Source of the DNA: an uncultured Muribaculaceae bacterium | GTDB taxonomy: Bacteria; Bacteroidota; Bacteroidia; Bacteroidales; Muribaculaceae | NCBI GenBank assembly: GCA_910589095.1 | Contig: CAJUSN010000022.1 | Location: forward strand, 1 to 21,986 | Direction: 5' to 3' | DNA: 21,986 nucleotides | Shown: positions 6,945 through 15,754 of the stretch, one piece after another | How positions within the stretch are numbered: the first letter of the stretch is position 1 | Layout: each line of letters opens with the position of its first letter | Made by a program: the position numbers and the translations under genes | The notes under the pieces: generated by a model | The model's input: the letters and a program-made list of their open reading frames with translations, nothing else | Told to the model about the DNA's origin: nothing | The model's database searches: none

Positions 6945-8275
6945 AAATAGTCATAGCCGGAGCCGGCGAAGTTGGCTCGCATCTTGCCCGGTTGCTCTCA
7001 CGCGAGAGTCAGGACATCATCATTATCGATTCCAACCAGGAACGGATAGAGCATCTTGACTCTTCCTGCAATCTGCTGGCTCTGATAGGCTCTCCCACTT
7101 CCATAGCAACCCTCACCCAGGCTATCCGAGGCTTCTGCGATCTGTTCATAGCCGTAACGCCACATGAAACAACCAATGTGATTTCCTGCATGATAGCCAA
7201 AAGTCTCGGAGCTAAGAAAACCGTGGCACGCATTGACAACTATGAATTCATGCGAGGCGATAACCAACGGCTGTTCATCGAGCGAGGCGTGGATGCAATG
7301 ATCTATCCCGAATACCTTGCTGCCCGCGAGGTGCTCAAATCTCTTGAGCGAAACTGGGTGAGAAATTGGTTCGAACTCCATGAGGGCGAACTGATTGTGG
7401 TGGGCGTCAAGATACGCGAGAATGCCTCTATCGTAGGCAAATCGCTGCGCGATATCTCCAGCGAGAACCACTTCTACCATGTTTCAGCCATAAAGCGCAA
7501 CCAGGAAACCATCATCCCCGGCGGTAATGACCGCGTGATGGCAAACGATATAGTCTATTTCACCACCACCCGCGAACACATCGAGGGGCTGCGCCAACTG
7601 TGTGGCAAAGTTAAAACCGAGATCAGAAAAGTGCTCATAATGGGTGGCTCACGCATCGCAGTGCGTCTGGTGGCAATGGCCGGCGACCGCTACAAGTTCC
7701 GTATCATTGAAATGGACCGAAACCGCTGCGAAACCTTGGCCGAACGTTGTTCCGAGGCCCGCATAAGCTGCGGCGACGCGCGCAATGTGGAAATGCTCAT
7801 CGAAGAGGGTATAACTGAGATGGATGCCTTCGTGGCTCTGACAGACTCGTCTGAAACCAACATCCTCACATCACTCACAGCCAAGGAGTATGGTGTGAAG
7901 AAAACAGTGGCCGAGGTTGAAAACCTGCAATTCATCTCGCAGGCCGAAAACCTCAACATAGGTACCATTCTCAACAAGAAATTACTCGCATCGGGTAAAA
8001 TATTCCAGATGCTCCTCGATGCCGACGCTGAATCGTCAAAATTCATGGCTCTGGCCGATGCGGATGTGGCCGAAATAGAGGTGCGACCCAAATCCAAAGT
8101 GACACGGGCCGCGGTAAAAGATCTCGGTCTCTCACGCGACATGACCATTGCCGGACTTATTCGCGACGGTCACGGTATGCTCGTGAGCGGTAACACCGAG
8201 ATTCAGCCGGGCGACCATGTGCTTGTGTTCTGTCTGGCCAATACCATTCACAAAATCGAACGTCTGTTCGGCTGA
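6941..8275 (+). CDS. trkA: Trk potassium uptake regulatory subunit TrkA
   Basis: Peripheral cytoplasmic subunit that binds nucleotides and gates the TrkH potassium channel. At 444 residues it is the full-length double form with two RCK units. The first Rossmann fold starts with GAGEVG at 7-12 and an acidic residue (D30) at the end of the second strand, typical for NAD(H). The first TrkA_C domain lies at about 145-220. The second Rossmann fold begins near 229, but its glycine motif is degenerate (MGGSRIA, 234-240), with a second C-terminal domain ending at 444. The start ATG overlaps the dxs stop by ATGA, and trkH follows after 14 bases, which confirms the assignment. Loss of the second GxGxxG may mean that only the first half binds the dinucleotide strongly. 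Confidence 0.95.
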   Translation: MKIVIAGAGEVGSHLARLLSRESQDIIIIDSNQERIEHLDSSCNLLALIGSPTSIATLTQAIRGFCDLFIAVTPHETTNVISCMIAKSLGAKKTVARIDNYEFMRGDNQRLFIERGVDAMIYPEYLAAREVLKSLERNWVRNWFELHEGELIVVGVKIRENASIVGKSLRDISSENHFYHVSAIKRNQETIIPGGNDRVMANDIVYFTTTREHIEGLRQLCGKVKTEIRKVLIMGGSRIAVRLVAMAGDRYKFRIIEMDRNRCETLAERCSEARISCGDARNVEMLIEEGITEMDAFVALTDSSETNILTSLTAKEYGVKKTVAEVENLQFISQAENLNIGTILNKKLLASGKIFQMLLDADAESSKFMALADADVAEIEVRPKSKVTRAAVKDLGLSRDMTIAGLIRDGHGMLVSGNTEIQPGDHVLVFCLANTIHKIERLFG

Positions 8276-8289
8276 AACCTGCCTGCATA

Positions 8290-9762
8290 ATGCGCTACAA
8301 TATCCGCCACATCAACTACGCCATGCTGCTGCGTGTGCTGGGATGGCTTCTTATGATAGAAGCCGGCTTCCTCATGGTACCGATGCTCACTGCAGTGATA
8401 TATAACGAGGCCGACCTCTCTGCTTTTGCAGTGGCCGAAACCGTGACACTCCTCACCGGTATTGCCCTAACCACGCTGCTCCGTCCCCGACGCACGGATA
8501 TGGGGCGACATGAGGGTTTTCTGCTCACTGCCTCAGTGTGGATTGTGTTCTCTTTCTTCGGAATGATTCCATTTCTATTGAGCACAAGCCCCATAGGCAT
8601 CAGCGACGCCTTTTTTGAAGCAATGTCGGGCTTCACCACAACCGGATGCACGGTGCTCACATCTGTTGAAGGTATGTCACACTCCATCACCATCTGGCGA
8701 GCTCTGATGCAATGGATAGGCGGCATGGGTATCATTCTTTTCACTCTGGCTGTTATACCCATGCTCAACTACTCAGGCGGTATGCAGATGTTCAATGCCG
8801 AAGTGACCGGCATAACTCACGAGAAACTTCGCCCACGGATCAGTTCCACAGCCAAGAGCCTGTGGCTCATCTACTTCGTGCTCACAGCTGCTCTGATTCT
8901 CCTTCTATGGATAGGTCCTATGAATTTCTTCGATTCACTGTGCCACGCATTCGCAGCAGTTTCCACCGGTGGATTCTCCACCTACAACGACTCCTTGGCC
9001 CATTACAGTTCGGATTATGTGACCATCGTTGTGATGGTATTCATGTTTCTTGGCGGAACGAGTTTCGGGCTGATGTACCGTACCATCCTGGGTGATCGCA
9101 AAGCCCTGTGGCGCAACGATGTGTTCCGAACCTATATTCTTGTGGTTGCAGGATTCTACGTTGCCTTCGTGTGCAGTCTATTCTTCCGCGGACAAGTTGG
9201 CGATTGGCGTGACGCCACCATCTATCCTCTGTTTCAAATCATATCCACCATAACAAGCACCGGCCTATCCGTCACCAACTTCGAAAGCTGGGGACCTTTC
9301 ATCATGTCATTGATGTTCATCCTGATGTTTACAGGCGCGTGTGCCGGCTCCACATCTGGAGGCGCCAAAATAGACCGCATGCTCTTCCTGGTGAAGAATT
9401 GCCGCAATGAACTGTTCAAATGCGTTCATCCCAATGCGGTGACCAACGTGCGCATCAACGATAAGGTGGTCCCCTCCCCCATTGTTTCCAAGGTTATAGC
9501 TTTTCTCTGTATCTACATGATGGTGATTGTTATAGGCGGAGTGATTCTCACTGCCCTTGGTCTCCCTATAATCGACTCATTTTTCTCGTCATTCTCCTGC
9601 GTGAGCAACACAGGCTTCGGTGCAGGCGTCACCGGTCAGGCAGGTAACTTCGACATAATCCCTGATGCCGGCAAGTGGGTGCTTTCGGGACTCATGCTCA
9701 TAGGACGTCTGGAGCTTTTCACCGTACTGATTCTGCTCTCGCCCGACTTCTGGATCAAATAG
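8290..9762 (+). CDS. trkH: Trk potassium uptake channel subunit TrkH
   Basis: Membrane channel subunit for K+ uptake, partner of the TrkA product just upstream. The 490 residues form the four-repeat M1-P-M2 arrangement. All four pore loops are visible with their selectivity glycines: TTTGCT (116-121), STGGF (225-229), TSTGLS (322-327) and SNTGFG (439-444). The arginine conserved in the last M2 helix is present at 473 (IGRLEL). Hydrophobic helices fill most of the rest. The start is the ATG 14 bases after the trkA stop. The gene ends by overlapping the stop codon of the convergent helicase gene by 8 bases, with no room for a separate terminator. Confidence 0.95.
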   Translation: MRYNIRHINYAMLLRVLGWLLMIEAGFLMVPMLTAVIYNEADLSAFAVAETVTLLTGIALTTLLRPRRTDMGRHEGFLLTASVWIVFSFFGMIPFLLSTSPIGISDAFFEAMSGFTTTGCTVLTSVEGMSHSITIWRALMQWIGGMGIILFTLAVIPMLNYSGGMQMFNAEVTGITHEKLRPRISSTAKSLWLIYFVLTAALILLLWIGPMNFFDSLCHAFAAVSTGGFSTYNDSLAHYSSDYVTIVVMVFMFLGGTSFGLMYRTILGDRKALWRNDVFRTYILVVAGFYVAFVCSLFFRGQVGDWRDATIYPLFQIISTITSTGLSVTNFESWGPFIMSLMFILMFTGACAGSTSGGAKIDRMLFLVKNCRNELFKCVHPNAVTNVRINDKVVPSPIVSKVIAFLCIYMMVIVIGGVILTALGLPIIDSFFSSFSCVSNTGFGAGVTGQAGNFDIIPDAGKWVLSGLMLIGRLELFTVLILLSPDFWIK

Positions 9763-11185
9763 TTTCAACATCGGAAATATCAGCCGACGGATTGACGAAT
9801 GCCAGCCGTTCGGTTGCACGCGTCACAGCAGTGTATAACCAGCGATAAAAGTCCAAAGTGCGGTATGCGTCGGCGGGAATGTAGCCCATATCCACAAACA
9901 CATTCTTCCATTGGCCACCCTGCGCCTTATGACACGTCACGGCATAGCCATATTTCACCTGCAACGCGTTCACATAGGGGTCGCTCCGAAGCAGGCGCAT
10001 TCGTGTGCGCATAGGAGTGGCCGATGTAAACAAGTCAGGATCATTAAGGGCCGCCATATACAGAGCGTTGTAACGCTCTGGCTCAAGGGCTGCCGATTCA
10101 TTGGTTAGCGTGTCAAGCAGTATCTTGCAATCAAAAGCCAGATCGCGGTCCGGAAGCCTCAGATTCACATCCGCGAAACGGAATCCGTATTTTTCTTCCG
10201 TGCCATACACCGTATCAACTATAGCAGTATCGCCGTTTGCCACAAAGTCAAGGCCCTTTACCCTGGCGCTCCACAGATAATTGTTTTTGGCTACCAACAA
10301 CAGCTCACCGCGCGACAGTTCCTCTTCACGATAAAGAATGTTGGTGCGTATAGCCAGATTGAAAAGTGTGGCGCGTTTGTTGGAACGGGTAACAAGTAGC
10401 GCTTCGGTGATTCCAGAATCATTATAAGCAGCCGACAGTTCATCCTCCAGCTCCTCACCGCTCACATTCACAACATCGCTGAAGCGACCCGTCACGATGC
10501 GTGGTTCCGGCAAAGGATCATGGCGCATGGCTTTGCGCAAGCGGGTGGCATTATAGAGTATCCCCGACTCCGAGGCCTGACGCACAACGGCCGTAAGCAC
10601 AGCCCTCGTGACACGCAATCCGAAACTCTTCAGCACATCCACATTCATGGCCGGGCTTTCGGAAGAACCCACCGGGGGGAGCTGGGCAGTATCGCCGAGA
10701 AGCACCATACGACACCCCTCGCCGGAATATACATATTCAATCAAATCCTCCAGCAAACTGCGCTTGCCGGTGAAGTCTGTCGTCGCTCCGATCATTGAAG
10801 CCTCATCAACTATAAACACAGCATTCACCAACGTATTGTCGGCCACATCCGCTTCCGCGGTCATAAGACCTCCCTCAGTACCGCGATAGATACGACGGTG
10901 GATTGTGGTGGCCGGATAACGCGAAAACTTACCAAATACCTTGGCAGCCCTTCCGGTTGGAGCCAGAAGCACAACCGGAACTTCGGCCTCTCGCAACGCT
11001 CGCACCAGCGCACCCGTAAGCGAAGTTTTTCCGGTTCCGGCGTAACCATTCAGCAGAAACACTGAATCGCTCGGCATCATGGGCGAACAGAATCGGGCCA
11101 AAGCCGCTATCACCTCAATCTGCTGATGATTCGGATCATAAGGCAAATTGAGGTAAATGCGCTCGGCGAATTCATTGACATCCAT
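9755..11185 (-). CDS. RecD/Pif1-like ATP-dependent DNA helicase
   Basis: Superfamily 1B helicase of the short RecD-like type, presumably acting on DNA ends or forks in repair or recombination. With the ATG at 11185 it has 476 residues. Motifs in order: a Q-type PNHQQ near the N-terminus, Walker A LNGYAGTGKTS, motif II VDEASMIG, motif III LLGDTAQLPPVG, motif V YAVTCHKAQGGQW and motif VI YTAVTRATERL, with a UvrD_C_2-like end. The frame can extend ten codons further to a GTG at 11215, inside the lipoprotein gene. I prefer the ATG because it clears that gene by 13 bases and the extra residues look unrelated. It lacks the long N-terminal extension of RecD2, and no recB or recC gene is nearby. It probably shares a transcript with the lipoprotein. 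Confidence 0.88.
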   Translation of the reverse strand: MDVNEFAERIYLNLPYDPNHQQIEVIAALARFCSPMMPSDSVFLLNGYAGTGKTSLTGALVRALREAEVPVVLLAPTGRAAKVFGKFSRYPATTIHRRIYRGTEGGLMTAEADVADNTLVNAVFIVDEASMIGATTDFTGKRSLLEDLIEYVYSGEGCRMVLLGDTAQLPPVGSSESPAMNVDVLKSFGLRVTRAVLTAVVRQASESGILYNATRLRKAMRHDPLPEPRIVTGRFSDVVNVSGEELEDELSAAYNDSGITEALLVTRSNKRATLFNLAIRTNILYREEELSRGELLLVAKNNYLWSARVKGLDFVANGDTAIVDTVYGTEEKYGFRFADVNLRLPDRDLAFDCKILLDTLTNESAALEPERYNALYMAALNDPDLFTSATPMRTRMRLLRSDPYVNALQVKYGYAVTCHKAQGGQWKNVFVDMGYIPADAYRTLDFYRWLYTAVTRATERLAFVNPSADISDVETI

Positions 11186-11198
11186 CGCCCGGAAGTGT

Positions 11199-12047
11199 TT
11201 ATTTTTTAGCCACACGTGCCAAGCTGTCGCTCACGGAGATGAGCTGCAGGAGGTCGGCGGGTGTGAAGGATATATCAAAGGAGTCACGACGGTCAGAGGC
11301 CACATAACGATTTCGGTAGCCGAGACGTGCATCGGCTATATCGAGTAGTGACTGCCGTTGCGTAGAGTCGGCCAACTGTGCTTTCAGGAAATCCACCACC
11401 CCGGCGTTGAGTGAGTCGCGGTTCTGCTTCATCACAAGGAAGTCAAGTTTCTCCACGTCAATCTCGGTGTGGAACGTGACATAGCGGTCCTGTACCGACA
11501 TGTTCACCACTGTCACCCCCTCTTCAATCTCAAACGGACAGGAGGCATTGTCATAACGTACACGGTTCTTCACCTTCAGTTCATCACGGCTGCGAAGGTC
11601 CGGAGCCTCAAGTTGCAAACTGCGCAGTGTGGGGCCGGTAATGGTAAAGGCAACAGCCGGGGCATACTCCCTACCCCGTGCCTCTAATCTCAAACCCACA
11701 GGCACTCTTGACGCCAACTTTATCATGGAGGCGATAGTGTCATTGGCCGCGAGCAGTTCTAACGCCAGCTTCTGCATGGCGGGGTCTGAAGCCATAGCAG
11801 CCGAATCAATCAAGTCATCATCGAAAGTGGCCCGCAGTGTAAGAAGCGAATCTGCTGCTGACAAGAACACAGTATCCACAGTGGCATCTGTGCCCACAGT
11901 TACCGGATATGATTCCGAAGCAACTCTACCGGAAAGCATTTCCAGTGTGTCGGCCGCCTTTGTGTCAGAAGCCTCAGCTTTTTCTTTTTTGCAGGCTGCC
12001 ATGCAAACCGCAGCCGCCAAACATATAAACAGAATGAGCTTTTTCAT
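11199..12047 (-). CDS. Predicted lipoprotein, unknown function
   Basis: A 282-residue protein starting MKKLILFICLAAAVCMAAC, a type II signal peptide with the lipid-bearing cysteine at residue 19. The ATG at 12047 is preferred over the one three codons upstream because it gives the usual MKK start. After the cysteine comes KKEK, which is basic and not the acidic run linked to surface export in Bacteroidetes, so a periplasmic face is more likely (inference). The mature part has mixed short beta and helical stretches, an acidic repeat-poor composition and a C-terminal helix with LLQLISVSDSLARVA. I do not recognise a family. It has its own promoter eight bases upstream and is followed at 13 bases by the helicase, which seems an accidental pairing. 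Confidence 0.82.
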   Translation of the reverse strand: MKKLILFICLAAAVCMAACKKEKAEASDTKAADTLEMLSGRVASESYPVTVGTDATVDTVFLSAADSLLTLRATFDDDLIDSAAMASDPAMQKLALELLAANDTIASMIKLASRVPVGLRLEARGREYAPAVAFTITGPTLRSLQLEAPDLRSRDELKVKNRVRYDNASCPFEIEEGVTVVNMSVQDRYVTFHTEIDVEKLDFLVMKQNRDSLNAGVVDFLKAQLADSTQRQSLLDIADARLGYRNRYVASDRRDSFDISFTPADLLQLISVSDSLARVAKK

Positions 12048-12052
12048 AAAAT

Positions 12053-12069
12053 CCACAAAATTACAAAAC
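12053..12069 (-). promoter_or_regulatory. Lipoprotein promoter, near-leaderless
   Basis: On the minus strand TAATTTTG (12063-12056) is followed by eight bases and the ATG at 12047, so the 5' leader would be about five bases or none. ATTG at roughly 18 bases upstream is a partial -33 box. The 17 bases here are identical to those upstream of fhs (1777-1793). Confidence 0.65.
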
Positions 12070-12101
12070 GGCCACGCGGCCCAATCAGTTCCGGTATAGC
12101 T

Positions 12102-13499
12102 TCAAAAAGCATTCTTTTCGCCACGCATGGCATTGTAAACGGTTCGGAACATGATCTTCAAATCAAGGAAAAAAGTCCAGTGTTCTATATACCAAACATC
12201 ATGGCGCACACGCTCCTCCATCTGCCACAATTTTTCGGTTTGACCGCGGTAGCCATTGATCTGCGCCCACCCTGTAATCCCCGGCTTGATGTAGTGGCGC
12301 ACCATGTATTTGTCAATAAGCGCTGAATATTCTTCAGTGTGCATTAGCATGTGGGGTCGCGGTCCCACAATCGACATCTCTCCTCGCCACACATTGATGA
12401 ACTGCGGCAGCTCATCAAGCGACGTGCGACGGAGGAAGTCGCCGAGGCGAGTCTTGCGAGGATCGTTTTTAGAAGCCTGACAGGTATCCGCCGTAGTATT
12501 AACCTTCATGGTGCGAAACTTGTAGCAATTGAACTCGCGCCCCCTGTACCCCGTGCGTTTCTGCTTGAAAAATACCGGTCCGGGCGAACTCATCTTAATG
12601 GCCACAGCCACGGGGATGAACACAAGCGGCGAACAGAGCAGCGCCACACTGGAGAAAAGGAAATCGAAAGCGCGTTTCAACGATCGGTTGCGCATTCGCG
12701 ACAGAGGCTGGTGCCGTACTGAAAGCACAGGCATTGACCCCATGGCATAAAGATCAAATGTACGGCTAAGATTTAGCGAGATCTGCGGAACATAAAAGAA
12801 TTGGGTGACGCTCGTCTCTGCTATCTTCATTGTGGTAAGAATATCACTGTCGTCTGTGCCCTCACCCGGAAGAGTGCAGAAAATCTCGTCGACGTGATGT
12901 CGGTTTATGAAATCGGCCAAACCGGAAATCGGTCCCCGGTAAAGCCCCACAGGTGTATCCGGATGAGAGTTCTTGTCAAAAAAACCCAACACACGGTAAC
13001 CGAAACCGGCGTCTGAAGTAATTTCACGAAAAAGGCGATGACCTGTAGGGTTATCACCCACAATCACCACCTTTGAAAAGTTACGACCCCGCCCGCGATA
13101 ATATTTTATAATGATTCGCGATGCAGTCCACCATATCGGGAACATCACGAAAAGTAATCCATAGAATTCCGCAAAACCCCGCAACGGCATATCTTCAATC
13201 TGCAAGAAGAAAAGCGCTGCCAGAAACAAGGGCGCATGAAGCAGCACAGCCTTCAACGAGCCTGCAAGCACATGCTCCATGGCAATAGTTCGTCGCGCCT
13301 GGGTGTTGGCCAGGAAGTATGCAGCGGGGAAATACGCGATGTTTACCATGAGCCATATCAGGCGCGGACGAGCTGCATCAAACTCAGGCGTGAGCAGAAC
13401 CGTGATGAAGAAAGCAAGGTTTAGCACAAGAAAGTCGCACGCGGTGAGTATCCACCGTATGTAACGTCCGTAACGTCCACGCTGATTAATGCCTGTCAT
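12102..13499 (-). CDS. Polyprenyl-P sugar-1-phosphate transferase (WcaJ-like)
   Basis: Integral membrane enzyme that moves a sugar-1-phosphate, often glucose or galactose, from UDP-sugar to undecaprenyl phosphate, the first step in capsule or exopolysaccharide repeat assembly. With the ATG at 13499 it has 465 residues. The N-terminal part holds about four membrane helices, then a CoA_binding_3-like domain starting KVVIVGDNPTGHRLFREI, then a helix and the catalytic bacterial sugar transferase domain: KRAFDFLFS, SPGPVFFKQKRTGYRG, YKFRTM, RRTSLDELPQ, SIVGPRP and KPGITGWAQING. The frame extends to an ATG at 13541, but that codon lies in the loop of a hairpin and would add an odd hydrophobic start, so 13499 is preferred. 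No other polysaccharide genes are nearby, so this is an isolated primer enzyme. The sugar cannot be told from sequence. Confidence 0.9.
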   Translation of the reverse strand: MTGINQRGRYGRYIRWILTACDFLVLNLAFFITVLLTPEFDAARPRLIWLMVNIAYFPAAYFLANTQARRTIAMEHVLAGSLKAVLLHAPLFLAALFFLQIEDMPLRGFAEFYGLLFVMFPIWWTASRIIIKYYRGRGRNFSKVVIVGDNPTGHRLFREITSDAGFGYRVLGFFDKNSHPDTPVGLYRGPISGLADFINRHHVDEIFCTLPGEGTDDSDILTTMKIAETSVTQFFYVPQISLNLSRTFDLYAMGSMPVLSVRHQPLSRMRNRSLKRAFDFLFSSVALLCSPLVFIPVAVAIKMSSPGPVFFKQKRTGYRGREFNCYKFRTMKVNTTADTCQASKNDPRKTRLGDFLRRTSLDELPQFINVWRGEMSIVGPRPHMLMHTEEYSALIDKYMVRHYIKPGITGWAQINGYRGQTEKLWQMEERVRHDVWYIEHWTFFLDLKIMFRTVYNAMRGEKNAF

Positions 13500-13529
13500 G
13501 GTAATAAGCAGTAATAAGGTAATGACCGC

Positions 13530-13557
13530 GGTCCGGCGCATTCTCGTACGCCGGACC
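13530..13557. other. GC-rich hairpin between DUF349 and transferase genes
   Basis: GGTCCGGCG (13530-13538), a ten-base loop, then CGCCGGACC (13549-13557): a perfect 9-base stem. It lies 18 bases past the DUF349 stop on the minus strand. No T run follows on either strand, so it is not a classic terminator; it may be an RNA-stabilising or processing structure within a two-gene transcript. It also masks the alternative upstream ATG of the transferase gene. Confidence 0.5.
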
Positions 13558-13575
13558 CGGTATGGTCAAGAGGTA

Positions 13576-15483
13576 CTAAGCCAGCTTGTCGTCAATAAGC
13601 TTGATTTTCCCTTCAAGTTCAGATATTGAGGTGCGCAAGCGCTGGATGTTGCGCTCCATGTCATCTACGAGCGACGCACCGGAACGACTGCGGGCACTAA
13701 GGAACGAGAGATTGTTCTCATACGTAGCCAATTCTGACTTGCGGCCCTCATAAGCACGCATAAGACGGTCACGCTCGCGGAGAAGCTTGCCGCGGTCGCC
13801 GGCTGCAGCCTCGATATTGCTCTGGAACGAATCCATTCTCGCCTTACGTTCATGAACGTCATATTTATCAAACAGCTGACGCACCACCTCGCGATAAGCG
13901 TCGTGAAGCCTATCTTTCTCTCGGAAAGGAACATGTCCGGTTTCCTGCCAGCGTGTACGGAGTTGGTTTATCTCCTCTATTGCGGCGGAACGCTCCACAG
14001 TGGCCTCAGGCGCATTGAGTTCAGTCAACCGTGCCACAATCTCTCGCTTGGCCTTGAGATTGGCCTGCTCTGTGCGACGCACATCGGTGGTTGCCTTCTT
14101 CTTGCGGTCGAAGAATGTGTTGCATGCATCCATAAAACGCTTCCACACTGCATCGCTCTGCTTCTTAGGCACAGCGCCAATGGACTTCCATTGCTTTTGC
14201 AATTCAACCATTGCATCGGATGTTTTGCGCCATTCGGTGCTTTCCATCAGCGCTTCGGCTTGTTCACACAGGCGGGTCTTGGCAGCAAGATTATCGGCCA
14301 GGCTGCCCTTCATAGTCCGGAAAAATTCCGCTTTCGTGGCAAAGAATGTATCACATGTGGCACGGAAACGTGCAAAGAGCTGATTGTTGGACTTTCGCGA
14401 TGCATAGCCCAATGTCTTCCACTCCTTCTGTGCTTCCATTATCTTCTCTGTAGCTTCGTTCCAGCGAGAGAACGATGTCAATTCAGCCGTATTTATAGCC
14501 TCAATCTTCTCACACAGCGCGGTTTTCGCAGCCTCATTGGCCTGCTCACGCTGCTTGCGCTCTTCAAAAAACGCCTGGTAACGCTTGTTTATCTCAGCAC
14601 TGGCATCTTTGAAACGGCCCCAGATTTCTTCGCGTATTTCCTTTGAAACAGGACCGGTCTCGCGCCATTTTTCATGCAATTCCTGCAAACGGCGGAAGGC
14701 GGTTACCACGTCAGGCTCCTGCACAAGCGCGGCAGCTTCATCTATCAAGAGTTGCTTCTCCGAAAGATTTTTCTTGAAATCATAGTCGCGAAGCTCTTTA
14801 TTTACTTTCCATTGATCATAGAACAGTTCCACTGCTTCCTGAAACGACTTCCAAATTTTAGTGGTGTTTTCCTGTCCAACATCGCCAATCTCCTTGAACT
14901 CGGCCTGGAGTTCCTTTGCACGGGGATAATGGCGATTTACATTATCTGTATCGGCAGCCATCTTCATGAGCTCGTCAACAATTGCTTGTTTGCGTTCGAG
15001 ATTTGCCATTTGCTGTGCTTCAACTTTGGCGCGATATTCATTTCGGAGGGCTTTAAGAGCGGCCATCAGTTCCTTGAACTCGGCCTCCTCGGCAACCGGT
15101 TGCGGAACAAACGCTTCTGCATCATTACCTTCGGCCACAAATGCCTCACGTTGCACTGCCATCGACTCGTTGACAAGGTTATAGAATGCCTGTTTCAGGC
15201 GACCCGTCTCATCGGCTGTTACCTCCGAACCGTCGCCGGTAGCCAGCACTTTCAGACGTTCTATTATATCGCTGAATTTCAAAGGCTGGACATTTGTTTC
15301 ATCGGAGCCTTCGCCGCTTTCGGCTGAAACGGCTTGCGCTCCGGCCTCATCGGTAGCATGAACTTCAGTGATTGCAGTAGATTCAGCCTCTTCCTTCGGT
15401 TCTGTCAACGCCGCGTTCTGAGAGGTCAAGGATTGGTCAACGAGCTGTGATTCAAGTTCATTGACTTTTTCATGGGATTCCAT
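13576..15483 (-). CDS. DUF349 protein with five repeats
   Basis: A 635-residue, highly charged, almost wholly helical cytoplasmic protein. After an acidic, low-complexity N-terminus (about 1-70) come five DUF349-type units of about 75-80 residues, beginning near 165, 240, 320, 398 and 475. Each carries the pattern L-x-x-x-W-x-x-x-G-x-V: EKWRETGPVS (273), KEWKTLGYAS (355), KQWKSIGAVP (432) and TRWQETGHVP (512). The first unit has F196 in place of W (AEFKEIGDVG). The last 75 residues are a coiled coil. The start is the ATG at 15483; the frame runs two codons further to a TTG, less likely. A -7 box at 15559-15566 gives a leader of about 70 bases. The function is not established; the family is widespread in Bacteroidetes and other bacteria. 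Confidence 0.9.
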   Translation of the reverse strand: MESHEKVNELESQLVDQSLTSQNAALTEPKEEAESTAITEVHATDEAGAQAVSAESGEGSDETNVQPLKFSDIIERLKVLATGDGSEVTADETGRLKQAFYNLVNESMAVQREAFVAEGNDAEAFVPQPVAEEAEFKELMAALKALRNEYRAKVEAQQMANLERKQAIVDELMKMAADTDNVNRHYPRAKELQAEFKEIGDVGQENTTKIWKSFQEAVELFYDQWKVNKELRDYDFKKNLSEKQLLIDEAAALVQEPDVVTAFRRLQELHEKWRETGPVSKEIREEIWGRFKDASAEINKRYQAFFEERKQREQANEAAKTALCEKIEAINTAELTSFSRWNEATEKIMEAQKEWKTLGYASRKSNNQLFARFRATCDTFFATKAEFFRTMKGSLADNLAAKTRLCEQAEALMESTEWRKTSDAMVELQKQWKSIGAVPKKQSDAVWKRFMDACNTFFDRKKKATTDVRRTEQANLKAKREIVARLTELNAPEATVERSAAIEEINQLRTRWQETGHVPFREKDRLHDAYREVVRQLFDKYDVHERKARMDSFQSNIEAAAGDRGKLLRERDRLMRAYEGRKSELATYENNLSFLSARSRSGASLVDDMERNIQRLRTSISELEGKIKLIDDKLA

Positions 15484-15558
15484 TGTCAAGAGTGTTATGG
15501 TGAATATTTCAGTGAAGCAAAGACTTCCACGAATGTGGATGTAGATCTAATTGCGAGT

Positions 15559-15566
15559 CAAAAATA
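15559..15566 (-). promoter_or_regulatory. -7 box for the DUF349 gene
   Basis: TATTTTTG on the minus strand matches TAnnTTTG, with GTTG (15590-15587) about 20 bases upstream as a partial -33 box. The leader would be about 70 bases to the ATG at 15483. Confidence 0.5.
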
Positions 15567-15623
15567 GTAATAATTTCTTTAACCTCCAACTTGTTGCTGT
15601 TTTTTTTCACCCACGCGGACCAC

Positions 15624-15647
15624 CTGCACGGGAGCCTGCACGGGAGC
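15624..15647. repeat. Perfect 12-base tandem repeat, two copies
   Basis: CTGCACGGGAGC occurs twice in direct succession (15624-15635, 15636-15647). It is non-coding, GC-rich, and stands in a more AT-rich gap. Most likely a recent slippage duplication; its copy number may vary between strains. Confidence 0.85.
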
Positions 15648-15754
15648 CTGTGAGCAGCCGCCTTGATAATCCCATACAATCATTGAAGAGGCTTCTAACA
15701 ATGGACTTCCTTTAAAATGGAATGTTTATGCCGACATTTCCCTGGATATATACA

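Noticed and set aside
13852..15327. Two plus-strand frames of 264 and 217 codons
   Set aside because: They are antisense to the DUF349 gene, and their Cys/Leu-rich translations are typical shadows of Glu/Lys-rich helical coding sequence.
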